The notes beneath the pieces were generated by a model. The model had not been told where the DNA came from. It ran no database searches and saw only the letters and a list, made by a program, of their open reading frames with translations. The translations under genes and the position numbers were made by a program. From Mycobacterium colombiense CECT 3035 (lineage in GTDB: Bacteria > Actinomycetota > Actinomycetes > Mycobacteriales > Mycobacteriaceae), in the NCBI RefSeq assembly GCF_002105755.1, contig NZ_CP020821.1, forward strand, positions 930,001 to 994,000: 64,000 nucleotides of DNA. The letters are read 5' to 3'. Of this stretch, positions 48,281-55,900 are shown piece by piece. The first letter of the stretch is position 1. Each line of letters opens with the position of its first letter.

Positions 48281-48295
48281 TCAAACACTGTTTGA
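48281..48295. promoter_or_regulatory. Palindrome upstream of leftward module
   Basis: TCAAAC-ACT-GTTTGA, a perfect 6-bp inverted repeat with 3 bases between. It lies upstream of the leftward gene starting at 48230 and next to the right arm sites. Possible operator; the binder is unknown. Confidence 0.4.
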
Positions 48296-48298
48296 TCC

Positions 48299-48317
48299 GT
48301 ACGCCCTTTTGTACGCC
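48299..48317. repeat. Right integrase arm-type sites (two GTACGCC repeats)
   Basis: GTACGCC at 48299-48305 and 48311-48317, 12 bp apart as at the left end, here as GTACGCCCTTTTG and GTACGCCCTTTGG. The distance to the attR core is 96 bp, against about 50 bp from core to arms on the left. Confidence 0.65.
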
Positions 48318-48413
48318 CTTTGGGCGATGAGAGCGGATGTAAGCCGGCGGCAATAGCCGGTTTGAGCTGGTAAAATTACCATACGGCAACACGCATTTAC
48401 GCAGAAAACATAT

Positions 48414-48456
48414 CTGGGGGTCAAGTGGTCGCAGGTTCAAATCCTGTCAGCCCGAC
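48414..48456. repeat. attR core (43 bp)
   Basis: Identical to 38930-38972, carrying the tRNA-Pro anticodon loop, T-arm and acceptor 3' half without the 5' half. It marks the right end of the element. Confidence 0.95.
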
Positions 48457-48576
48457 CAGAGTTGTTGTAGCCCATAGCACTATTACTTCGGCCACGCGCT
48501 GAGTGTTGCGGGTGGAACCGCTGGCCAGTCGCGGTCATGGTGGAACCGGCGTCGCCAGCAAGTCCTCAGATATGCG

Positions 48577-48611
48577 CCAGCCCCCCGGCCTATCGGCAAA
48601 CGGGGGGCTGG
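48577..48611. terminator. Strong intrinsic terminator
   Basis: CCAGCCCCCCG (48577-48587) pairs perfectly with CGGGGGGCTGG (48601-48611), loop 13 bases. TCGTTGTCTTTCTT follows on the plus strand. Before integration it would have lain about 120 bases after tRNA-Pro and probably ended that transcript. It also lies just after the leftward small secreted gene. Confidence 0.75.
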
Positions 48612-48623
48612 TCGTTGTCTTTC

Positions 48624-48803
48624 TTAGCGCTGCGGCGCCGGAGGTGCCGGCTGCTGCTGCTGGTGCTGGTCGTGGTGCTCCACAGCTTTATGGATGTCGT
48701 GACCAACGACCGCATCCGTGATGATCCCGGCGTTAGCCGCCGGGGCCAAGCCCATCAGCAGCCCCGTGGCGACTGTGGCCGATATCAGAATCTTTTTCTT
48801 CAT
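48624..48803 (-). CDS. Small secreted protein, 59 residues
   Basis: ATG 48803 with ribosome site GGAAGGAAAC. The product has a clear signal peptide (MKKKILISATVATGLLMGLA) ending ANA-G. The mature peptide of about 34 residues contains IITDAVVGHDIHKAVEHHD followed by a His/Gln run and a Pro-rich tail. It could bind metal through its His residues (inference). The terminator at 48577-48611 follows its stop. Confidence 0.65.
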   Translation of the reverse strand: MKKKILISATVATGLLMGLAPAANAGIITDAVVGHDIHKAVEHHDQHQQQQPAPPAPQR

Positions 48804-49021
48804 CGGTGTGTGTTTCCTTCCTGTAGTGGGTCGGCGCTTTGCGCTTTCCCGGCTCGGGTCTGGGACACGGCTCCAGGGTTACCAGTCACCCCCCTTTCCG
48901 CACCCATTGTGGGGAACCCCACATCGCTTGGGCGGCACTTCGTGGCCGCATAACTGCAGTTCAGGCCCTGGAGGGGGTGGGCAAATCCCGGGAGGGGCCC
49001 TTCGGATTCGAGGGCAACCAG
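48804..49021. other. Intergenic region with palindrome
   Basis: No gene seen. TGTGGGG-AA-CCCCACA (48908-48923) is a perfect 7-bp inverted repeat upstream of the small secreted gene, possibly an operator. The rest is GC-rich without clear structure. Confidence 0.4.
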
Positions 49022-49049
49022 TCGCAGGTTCGATCCTGTCGGCCCGCCC
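49022..49049 (+). pseudogene. Degraded tRNA 3' end (old att remnant)
   Basis: GTCGCAGG, TTCGAT, CCTGTCGGCCCGCC follow the T-arm and acceptor of tRNA-Pro (GTCGCAGG, TTCAAAT, CCTGTCAGCCCGAC) with one base lost from the T-loop and several changes. No 5' tRNA half is present. It looks like a decayed attachment repeat from an earlier insertion. Confidence 0.55.
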
Positions 49050-49122
49050 AGGGTTAGAACGCCGCAGGAGGCGGTGGCCCCCTCGCCCGCAACCACCCGG
49101 CGCGATGAGAGCATGGCCTCCG

Positions 49123-49458
49123 ATGACCACGCACACCTGCATGGGCTGCGGCCTGGAAACCCGCTACTCCTATTGGCGCAACTGCACTGGGTGCGGCTTG
49201 GAGACCCGCAGCCCATACGACGAAGCCTGGCCGGATCGGTATCAGCAGGCCGCGGAAGCATTCGCGGCGCTCGCGGGAATCGTCCCTCTGATCGAGAAGC
49301 ATCCGACGGCCGCGTTGGCGTTGCTGGTGCCGGGCTCGCTGCTGGCCATGGCCGCGGTCGCGGCGTACCCACTGGTGTTCGTGCCGCTGCTGGTCCTGCT
49401 CGCCGTGGCAATGGTGGCGGCCGTCCGGTACGAGGACGGCCGCACCCCCTTGAAGTAG
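49123..49458 (+). CDS. Membrane protein with N-terminal zinc-ribbon-like Cys repeats
   Basis: 111-residue protein. Two near-identical Cys units open it (THTCMGCGLETRYSY and NCTGCGLETRSPY), suggesting one zinc ribbon with CxxC pairs. Two hydrophobic segments follow (TAALALLVPGSLLAMAAVAA, LVFVPLLVLLAVAMVAAV). ATG 49123 is used; ATG 49105 is also in frame. Function unknown. Confidence 0.65.
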   Translation: MTTHTCMGCGLETRYSYWRNCTGCGLETRSPYDEAWPDRYQQAAEAFAALAGIVPLIEKHPTAALALLVPGSLLAMAAVAAYPLVFVPLLVLLAVAMVAAVRYEDGRTPLK

Positions 49459-49467
49459 CGGGCGTGG

Positions 49468-50139
49468 CTACGGCTGGAAGGCCGGAAGAACGAAGCCGGA
49501 GTCGCGGATCTCCCAGATGCTGGTCTTGCTGATGCCGTCGAAGTTGATCTTGTCCAACGTGGCCCGCGAATACGTGAGGTCGATGGCCACCTGGGTCGAG
49601 GTGTTGCCGTACGGGTCGGTCATCGGGAAGCTGCCCTGCACGTTCACCGCGGACGCGTCGGGATAGGTCGCTCTTGCGTACTTGAGGATGTCGATGGTGT
49701 CCAGCCGGGCGCCGTCCCTGATCAGCTGCTCGGTGTAGTTGTCGCGAATGGCGAATCGGGCGTCGACCACGTCGCCGTTCGGGCCCGGCGCCGTGGAGAA
49801 GGTGACGCCCTCGGGTTTCTTGGGGCCGGCCGGTGTCGACGGCGCCGGCTCGGTCGGTCCCGCGGCGACCGAACTGCTCGATGGGGTCGAGTGGCTGGCC
49901 TTCCTGGGGTCGAAGATCCAGCTTTTGCCCACGATGATCAGGAGGACGAGGACGCACAGGGCCGACACCGCCAGGACCGCCTTTCCGGACAGGCCCTTCT
50001 TCGGCGGCTCCGCGGAGAACGCCCACTCGCTGGTCCAGCTGGTGCCGTCGAAGTACCGCTGCAGCCCGTGACCAACGGCGGGGTCGGGGTACCAGCCCGG
50101 CGCCGATTTCGGCGGGGGCGGCGCCTGTTCAGACGGCAT
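49468..50139 (-). CDS. DUF2510 membrane protein
   Basis: 223 residues. The N-terminal DUF2510 motif is PGWYPDPAVGHGLQRYFDGT with SWTSEW. A single transmembrane segment follows (AVLAVSALCVLVLLIIVG), then a Ser/Pro-rich linker and an extracytoplasmic domain (about 110-223). Such proteins are common in mycobacteria; the function is unknown. Its start overlaps a small upstream gene by 11 bases, so the two are probably co-translated. Confidence 0.82.
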   Translation of the reverse strand: MPSEQAPPPPKSAPGWYPDPAVGHGLQRYFDGTSWTSEWAFSAEPPKKGLSGKAVLAVSALCVLVLLIIVGKSWIFDPRKASHSTPSSSSVAAGPTEPAPSTPAGPKKPEGVTFSTAPGPNGDVVDARFAIRDNYTEQLIRDGARLDTIDILKYARATYPDASAVNVQGSFPMTDPYGNTSTQVAIDLTYSRATLDKINFDGISKTSIWEIRDSGFVLPAFQP

Positions 50140-50248
50140 CTACCCATTTTCGCCGTGCCGTCGCCATCCCGCCTTCGCGCCCATGGTCCGCCGGACCGGG
50201 GCGGCCACCCTTGGGCTCGTCGTCGTCCCGCTCTGATTGCTTGGCCAT
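50129..50248 (-). CDS. Small polar protein, 39 residues
   Basis: ATG 50248 has an ideal ribosome site GGAGGTTGCG. The product begins MAKQSERDDDEPKGGRPGPA and ends MATARRKWVDAV. It is charged and likely unstructured. Its stop lies inside the start of the DUF2510 gene, which supports translational coupling. Confidence 0.5.
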   Translation of the reverse strand: MAKQSERDDDEPKGGRPGPADHGREGGMATARRKWVDAV

Positions 50249-50460
50249 CGCAACCTCCTTCGTCGACCGACGGACTATCCGCGGCGTGCAATCCGAAGAC
50301 CCCGGGGACCGCAATCAGCCGCTCCGCCAAGCGTAGGCGCTGCACGGGTATGAGGGCGGCGGGCGCGTAACGCGCCGGCGATGTGAACTCGAGATGGCAC
50401 CCGCGTGACGGTTCGGCGTTCGGCGCGTCGACGCGTCCGGTGCGGGCTATGAATCTAAAC

Positions 50461-50760
50461 GTGAGCACCCACCACGTGAACCTGACCCCGCAGGAGAGCT
50501 CGTTGATCGGCGAGAGCCATCCCGAGGCTCTCACGCGCATGGATGAGAAGTCGCTCAAGGACTTACAGAGCAGGCTTCGGCAAGCGCGCGAGAAGAACTT
50601 CAGCCTGTTGCGGCGTCAGGGCGCGGCTCGGGTGGCGGCCGAAGGCGCCCGCGGCTCCGCCCAGCCGGCCAACGAGAAGCGCGGCGAAAAGCTGGAGATC
50701 TTCGACGAGGCACTGGCCCGGGTCGGCGAGCGCCTCGGCGCCGTCGGCGGCACCGAGTAG
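50461..50760 (+). CDS. Conserved small helical protein
   Basis: 99 residues from GTG 50461, which lies about 7 bases after the box TATGAA and may be leaderless; ATG 50449 is also in frame. The sequence STHHVNLTPQESSLIGESHP and DLQSRLRQAREKNFSLLRRQ is helical and basic. Similar proteins occur in actinobacteria without known function. Confidence 0.6.
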   Translation: MSTHHVNLTPQESSLIGESHPEALTRMDEKSLKDLQSRLRQAREKNFSLLRRQGAARVAAEGARGSAQPANEKRGEKLEIFDEALARVGERLGAVGGTE

Positions 50761-50810
50761 CAGCGAGCACTACACAATTTCGTGTCCGAAGGGGTAGGAC
50801 TACGAGTGTG

Positions 50811-51296
50811 ATGAACCCGCAGGATCTGGCCCGTGAGCTCAACCACCCCGGCGCGCAGAAGCTGCTGGCGGGCTCCATGGCGCGGCTCGCCTACAACGGA
50901 CACGATGGCTTTCCGCGCGTCGTCCCGGTCGGGTTCTACTGGACCGGCGACCGCATCGTTGTATCGACGGCCCCGACCTCGCCGAAGGCGCAAGCGCTTT
51001 CGTCACGTCCGCAAGTCGCGGTGACGATCGACACCGGCTCCACGCCGGAAGAGGCGAGGGCCCTGCTGGTGCGTGGCCTCGCCACGCTGGAAACGGTCGA
51101 CGGCGTCACCGAGGAGTACCTCGCGGCAGCGAGAAGCTCACTGGCCGAACCCCAACTCGCCGAGTTCGAACGCAACGTGCAATCGACGTACAAGCAGATG
51201 GTGCGCATCTCGATCGAGCCGAAATGGGCGCGGTTTTACGACTTCGGCGCCGGCCGGCTACCGGCCTTTCTCGCGAAACTCGTCAACGACGGCTAG
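50811..51296 (+). CDS. PPOX-fold flavin or F420-dependent oxidoreductase
   Basis: 161-residue protein of the pyridoxamine 5'-phosphate oxidase-like split-barrel superfamily. Visible landmarks are ARLAYNGHDGFPRVVPVGFY, TGDRIVVSTAPTSPKAQAL and the C-terminal MVRISIEPKWARFYDFG. Mycobacterial members bind FMN, F420 or heme products; the cofactor here is not determinable. ATG 50811, or GTG 50808 one codon earlier. Confidence 0.82.
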   Translation: MNPQDLARELNHPGAQKLLAGSMARLAYNGHDGFPRVVPVGFYWTGDRIVVSTAPTSPKAQALSSRPQVAVTIDTGSTPEEARALLVRGLATLETVDGVTEEYLAAARSSLAEPQLAEFERNVQSTYKQMVRISIEPKWARFYDFGAGRLPAFLAKLVNDG

Positions 51297-51312
51297 CCCC
51301 AAACCCCTTGCG

Positions 51313-51747
51313 TTACGGCGCTTTCCGGAGATCGGCGAGCGAGTTTCGCAGCCCACCGTCCATCCGGATCTGCACGGCGGCGACGACCGCCATGATCGCG
51401 GCGGTCACCAGGTGCACCACCGCGTCGACCGTGTTGTTGGGAAAGGTGAACACGAACGCGACCTGATGCGAGAAGAAGGCCCAAATGCCCGGCAGCGCAC
51501 CGGCTATCGCGGCCAGCAGCAGGTACAACACCGACCACGACTTGCGAATGGCGAAGACCAGCCCCGGCGCGAACAGCGCCAAGCCGGCGACGGCGTGCCA
51601 GCCGTTGTAGTCCATGCCGAGCAGCTGCACGGTCGGCGCGTCGGGCCCGGTCGCGAAGCTGGGATTGAGGATGAACCCGATCACCGCCTGGACGACATGG
51701 AAAACGCAGATGATCAGCAGCCCGACCTGGGCGAAGCTCCACCTCAC
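51313..51747 (-). CDS. DUF4383-like four-helix membrane protein
   Basis: 144 residues with four transmembrane segments: FAQVGLLIICVFHVVQAVIG, WHAVAGLALFAPGLVFAI, VLYLLLAAIAGALPGIWAFF and AVVHLVTAAIMAVVAAVQI. GMDYNGWHAVAG lies in the first loop. GTG start at 51747. Function unknown; convergent with the PPOX gene (17 bases between stops). Confidence 0.75.
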   Translation of the reverse strand: MRWSFAQVGLLIICVFHVVQAVIGFILNPSFATGPDAPTVQLLGMDYNGWHAVAGLALFAPGLVFAIRKSWSVLYLLLAAIAGALPGIWAFFSHQVAFVFTFPNNTVDAVVHLVTAAIMAVVAAVQIRMDGGLRNSLADLRKAP

Positions 51748-51825
51748 AGTGCACCCCCTTGTGCGTGGCGAGATGGCCCGAATACTACGCTCGGTAGTAG
51801 ATCGGGGTCAACGAAACGCCACAAG

Positions 51826-52404
51826 CTAGGTGGTGCCGTCGCGTTCGATCCACCGGGTGAGCGCGTCTTCGAGCGCGGTCGCGACGTCCACACCGGCGCT
51901 GACGGCGGCCTGCTCAAAACGCTCGACCAGGTCGGTGCGGACCGCGGCGCCCATCCTGGAGAACGGTGGTTTCGGCTTCGGCGGCAGCTCGACGGGCACG
52001 TGCCGCGCGACGGACGCATCGATGATGTCGCGAAGCGCGGGTATCTCGTCGAGCAACGCGGCGAGATCGTCGCGTTCGATCCGCAATAACTCGGCCGGCC
52101 CCATCGTCGTCACGGTCGCGGAACGCAGTCTGCCGCGGTGCAGCGCCGATTCGCCGATCACCTCGCCCGGCCCCAGCGCCGCGACGCGGTCCCGGCCGAT
52201 GTACACGCCGACCTCCCCGCTGAGCAGGATGTAGCAGGAGTCCGACGGGGTCTGCTCGTGAATCAGCGGCAACGCCGCCGACGTCGTGGCGCGATGAGCC
52301 ACTCGGGCCAGACGCTGCAGTTGGGCGTCCGAGAAGTTCCCGAACGTGGCGTACTCGCGTAGCCGCCGAGCGTCTTGCTCATACTGCTTCTCGTCGGCCT
52401 TCAT
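51826..52404 (-). CDS. Cyclic-nucleotide-binding domain protein
   Basis: 192 residues. A CRP-type cNMP-binding barrel spans about 18-130 (FGNFSDAQLQRLARVAHRAT, CYILLSGEVGVYIG, LGPGEVIGESALHRGRLRSA). The phosphate-binding cassette has GESALHRGRLRSATV, close to the consensus (FGExAL..RxRxA). A C-terminal segment resembles an Arc-type helix region (RTDLVERFEQAAVSAGVDVA). No CRP winged helix is present. ATG 52404 follows AGGAGT. It may transmit cAMP to an unknown partner. Confidence 0.82.
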   Translation of the reverse strand: MKADEKQYEQDARRLREYATFGNFSDAQLQRLARVAHRATTSAALPLIHEQTPSDSCYILLSGEVGVYIGRDRVAALGPGEVIGESALHRGRLRSATVTTMGPAELLRIERDDLAALLDEIPALRDIIDASVARHVPVELPPKPKPPFSRMGAAVRTDLVERFEQAAVSAGVDVATALEDALTRWIERDGTT

Positions 52405-52480
52405 AGCGGACTCCTGACGTGCGATGCGCCGCTGACATCGATGAGCGTAACGCCGATTTACGACGGGCCGCCGGCGAAAC

Positions 52481-54037
52481 TTACTTTCGGCCGGGAAGCT
52501 TCGATACCGTCCGCACGATGGGCAGCAGCGACTTCTGCCAGAGTTTGCCCGGAATGCCAAGGGGCGGATCGAGATTGAACACGCGTGCGGTCGCGATCGT
52601 CTGCGATTCGGTGTACTTCAGCAGGCCCTCGGGACCGTGCCTGCGACCGACGCCGGACTGGCCCATGCCGCCCATCGGCGCGCTGAGGCTGCCCCACGCG
52701 AACGCGTAGCCCTCGTTGACATTGACCGTCCCCGACCGCAACCGCGCGGCGACCCGCTCGCCCTCGGCCGAGGATCCTGCCCATACGCTGGCGTTGAGCC
52801 CGTACTCGGTGTCGTTGGCCTTCTCGACGGCCTCCTCCACGTCGGCGACGGGATAGATCGAGACAACCGGCCCGAACGTCTCGTTGGCCGCGCACTCCAT
52901 CTCCTGCGTGACGTCGGTCAGCACCGTCGGCTCGTAGAACAGTGGCCCGACGTCGGGCCGGGCCTTACCGCCCGCAATCACCTTGGCGCCCTTGGCTTTC
53001 GCGTCGTCGACGTGGTCTGTCACGGTGTCGAGCTGACCCGCGGAGATCAGGCTGCCCATGTCGACCGAGAAGTCATATGCTGTGCCCAGCTTCATGTTTC
53101 GGACGGCGGCACCGAACTTGCCGATGAAATCGTCGGCGATGTCCTTCTCCACGTAGATCCGCTCGATGGAGATGCACAGCTGGCCCGCGTTCGAGAAGCA
53201 CGCGCGGGTGGCCGCCTTGGCGGCCTTGTCCAGGTTGGCCCCCCGCGTCACGATCATCGCGTTCTTGCCGCCGAGTTCGGCCGAGAAACCGATCAGCCGG
53301 CGGCCCGCGTGTTCGGCGAGCTGCCTGCCGGTGGCGGTCGAACCGGTGAACATCAAGTAGTCGCAGTTGTCGATGATCGCGGTGCCGACCACCGAGCCCG
53401 GTCCGGGCACGATCGCGTACAGCGCCCGCGGCAGGCCGGCCTCATAGAGCAGCTCGGCGCACGCGAGCGCGCAGTACGGGGTCTGGCTGTCCGGCTTGAG
53501 CACCACCGCGTTGCCCGCCAGCAGCGCCGGCACCGAGTCGGACACCGTCAGCGTCATGGGGTAGTTCCACGGCGAAATCACCCCGACCACACCCTTGGGC
53601 TGGTAAGCGACCGTGGTCTTGCCGATCCCGGGCAGCAGCGCGGGCACCGTGTGGGGCTTGAGCAGGTCCGCGGCCACGCCGGCGTAGTAGTTCGCGTTGG
53701 CCATCAGGTCGATGATTTCCTCCTGCGCCGCCCAGCGGGCCTTGCCGGCCTCGGCCTGCAGGAGGTCCATCAGGAACTCGCGGTTCTTCACGACGAGGTC
53801 GCGGTACCGGGCGATGATGGCGACGCGCTCGGTGACCGGGCGGTTCGCCCAGGCGGCCTGGGCCGCGCGCGCCTCGGCGAACGCGGCCTCGACGTCTTCG
53901 GCCGTGCCGATCGGGATGGTGGTCAAAGGCCTGCCCGTGAACACCTCGTCGATCGTCTTTGTCTGGCGTGCGGTGATGTCCTTGATCGCGGCGAGCTGGC
54001 GCAAACGGTCGAAGACCTCGGCTGACGGTGCGGGCAT
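52481..54037 (-). CDS. gabD2: Succinate-semialdehyde dehydrogenase GabD2
   Basis: 518-residue aldehyde dehydrogenase, the same length as M. tuberculosis GabD2 (Rv1731). It oxidises succinic semialdehyde to succinate in the GABA shunt and alternative TCA route. The NAD site is in MFTGSTATGRQLAEHAG, the catalytic Glu in SAELGGKNA and the nucleophile Cys in NAGQLCISIERI. ATG 54037 follows GAGAGGTG. It is transcribed away from the MFS gene. Confidence 0.94.
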   Translation of the reverse strand: MPAPSAEVFDRLRQLAAIKDITARQTKTIDEVFTGRPLTTIPIGTAEDVEAAFAEARAAQAAWANRPVTERVAIIARYRDLVVKNREFLMDLLQAEAGKARWAAQEEIIDLMANANYYAGVAADLLKPHTVPALLPGIGKTTVAYQPKGVVGVISPWNYPMTLTVSDSVPALLAGNAVVLKPDSQTPYCALACAELLYEAGLPRALYAIVPGPGSVVGTAIIDNCDYLMFTGSTATGRQLAEHAGRRLIGFSAELGGKNAMIVTRGANLDKAAKAATRACFSNAGQLCISIERIYVEKDIADDFIGKFGAAVRNMKLGTAYDFSVDMGSLISAGQLDTVTDHVDDAKAKGAKVIAGGKARPDVGPLFYEPTVLTDVTQEMECAANETFGPVVSIYPVADVEEAVEKANDTEYGLNASVWAGSSAEGERVAARLRSGTVNVNEGYAFAWGSLSAPMGGMGQSGVGRRHGPEGLLKYTESQTIATARVFNLDPPLGIPGKLWQKSLLPIVRTVSKLPGRK

Positions 54038-54196
54038 GTCATCACCTCTCGAACGGCGTACAAAACACCAGACTATTGGCTCTGAGCGATCGGGCCCGCC
54101 GGTGGCCGTGTCCGGTGGCGACGGGATGGGCGAGACGTCCGGCACAATGTCGACATCATCGGGCCGGCGGCAACGGTACCGCCGAAGGAGGTGCGC

Positions 54197-55432
54197 ATGT
54201 CCGACGAGCGGGTCGACGCGGGGGAGCTCGGGGTGGACGATTCCGGGGAGCGGTGGCTGACCCCGGGCGTCGGAGCCGTCGGCGCGGCAAGCTTCTTCTC
54301 CGATTCCGGCCACGAGATCACCACATCGGTGCTGCCGGTATTCATCACCGGGACGCTGGGCGCTTCGGCAAGTGCCCTGGGCATCGTCGACGGCATCAGC
54401 GACGCGCTCATCGGCGTCATGAAACTGGTCGGTGCCTCGCCGGCCAATGACCGCACCAAGCGCGGTCGCACCGCGTCCGGCGGCTATCTGGGCACCGCGC
54501 TGGCCACGGGCGCGATCGGCGCGGCGACCGCGGTATGGCAGGCGGGTATCTTCCGTGCTTTGGCATGGGTCTCCCGCGGGTTGCGCTCGCCGTCGCGCGA
54601 CGCGCTGCTGGCGTCGCTGAGCCCGAAATCGGCCCACGGCAGAGCTTTTGGATTGGAACGGGCGGGAGACAACCTCGGTGCGGTCGCCGGTCCGTTGCTG
54701 GCCGCGGGTCTGGTGGCCTGGGTCGGCGTTCGGCCGGCCTTGTTCCTGGCAGCCATACCGGGCCTGTTCGCCGCCCTGGCGATCCTCGTTGCGGCGCGCG
54801 AAGCGCGGCGCAGCGGCCAGACATCGTCGGAGCCGGTAGCGCGGCGCCTGCAACTTGGGGCATTGCGCGACGCGGGGATGCTGCGCGCCCTGCTGCCGGT
54901 CGCGCTGTTCGAATTCGGCAACCTCGCGGCGACGTTACTCATTCTGCGGGCGGCGCATCTGTTTGCGTCACCGACCCGATCGCTGACCGCGGCCACCTCG
55001 CTGGCCATCCTCGTCTACGCATGTCACAACATCGCCGCCACCGTTGCCTCACTTCTGGCCGGGCGCTGGTATGACCGCGCCGGTCCCCGCGCCGTATTCG
55101 TCACCGCCGCAGGCGTTTACGTCGTCGGATACGGGCTGTTTGCCGTCGGGGGCACCGGCGTGGCGCTGGTTGTGGTGGCGTTTTGCGCGGCGGGCGTGGG
55201 CATCGGCCTCGCCGAGCCCATCGAGTCGGCGGTGGTGTCTCAGCTACTTCCGGATCGGCTGCGCGGCAGTGGTTTCGGGGTTCTCGGTGCCGTGCAGGCC
55301 GCCGGGGATCTGGTGGCGACCGTGGTGGCCGGGTTCCTGTACACCCTGGTGTCTCCCGCGGCGGCCTTCGGGTATGCCGCGGCGTGGATGGCCGCGGCGA
55401 TGCTCGCCGCCGGCCTGTTACGGCCACGCTGA
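54197..55432 (+). CDS. MFS transporter
   Basis: 411-residue major facilitator transporter with about 11-12 transmembrane helices. The motif A-like loop SPANDRTKRGRTASGGY lies between helices 2 and 3; a second copy is GRWYDRAGPRAVFVTA. GLRSPSRDALLASLSPKSA and RLRGSGFGVLGAVQAAGDL are typical of a drug/metabolite efflux subfamily. ATG 54197 has GAAGGAGG upstream; GTG 54191 is in frame. Substrate unknown. Confidence 0.87.
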   Translation: MSDERVDAGELGVDDSGERWLTPGVGAVGAASFFSDSGHEITTSVLPVFITGTLGASASALGIVDGISDALIGVMKLVGASPANDRTKRGRTASGGYLGTALATGAIGAATAVWQAGIFRALAWVSRGLRSPSRDALLASLSPKSAHGRAFGLERAGDNLGAVAGPLLAAGLVAWVGVRPALFLAAIPGLFAALAILVAAREARRSGQTSSEPVARRLQLGALRDAGMLRALLPVALFEFGNLAATLLILRAAHLFASPTRSLTAATSLAILVYACHNIAATVASLLAGRWYDRAGPRAVFVTAAGVYVVGYGLFAVGGTGVALVVVAFCAAGVGIGLAEPIESAVVSQLLPDRLRGSGFGVLGAVQAAGDLVATVVAGFLYTLVSPAAAFGYAAAWMAAAMLAAGLLRPR

Positions 55433-55559
55433 GGCGGTGCCGACGCGATACTCGGCGGCACTCGGGGACTTGCATCGTGGCTGAAGTGGGTAAACAACAT
55501 CCACGCCTCGGGAGCGTCACGTTTGCACACCAGGGTCACGAGCCGGAAGGCGGCAGCGG

Positions 55560-55841
55560 ATGGTTGGTCACGAAGGAGGCCGGTGGGACGTCGCGGCCAA
55601 GGACAAGGCGGTTTACCTGCAACGCGTCTCGGACGGCGATGAGCGGTTGTTCGAGGACTCGCTGACACCCGAGGAGGCCCGGGCATTGGCGGGGCTTTTG
55701 ACGAAGTACGCCGACAAGGCCGGGGAGTCCGGGGGTTCCGGTGAGGCAGAGGACTCCGATGAGTCCGGCCACGGCGACGAGGCCACGTCCGGCGACGAGG
55801 ACAAGTCCGGCGACGAGGACACGTCCGACGAGGACGAATGA
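55560..55841 (+). CDS. Small protein with acidic repeat tail
   Basis: 93 residues. The N-terminal half (DVAAKDKAVYLQRVSDGDER, SLTPEEARALAGLLTKYADK) is compact. The C-terminal 35 residues are almost only Asp, Glu, Ser and Gly in loose repeats (GDEDKSGDEDTSDEDE). ATG 55560 follows GGAAGG. Function unknown. Confidence 0.65.
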   Translation: MVGHEGGRWDVAAKDKAVYLQRVSDGDERLFEDSLTPEEARALAGLLTKYADKAGESGGSGEAEDSDESGHGDEATSGDEDKSGDEDTSDEDE

Positions 55842-55900
55842 CGCTCGGTGCCGACGGCGGCGGGTTGAAAACGCGGATTAGCGGGTAAGCGCCACTCACA

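Larger units (their letters stand above)
38930..48456. mobile_element. Integrated capsid-carrying phage-satellite-like element, about 9.5 kb
   Basis: Bounded by identical 43-bp att cores, one inside tRNA-Pro. Rightward module: int, xis-like, RepA-like ATPase, small ORFs, scaffold, HK97-type capsid, HNH-like zinc protein and small proteins. Leftward module near attR: four small genes, two secreted. No large terminase, portal, protease, tail, holin or lysin gene is visible, so it cannot make a complete phage alone. Size and content parallel the M. tuberculosis phiRv1/phiRv2 elements, but those use serine integrases. Satellite lifestyle is inference. Confidence 0.85.

Noticed and set aside
48414..48456. 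Second functional tRNA-Pro at attR
   Set aside because: Only the 3' half is present; no acceptor 5' strand or D-arm precedes it.
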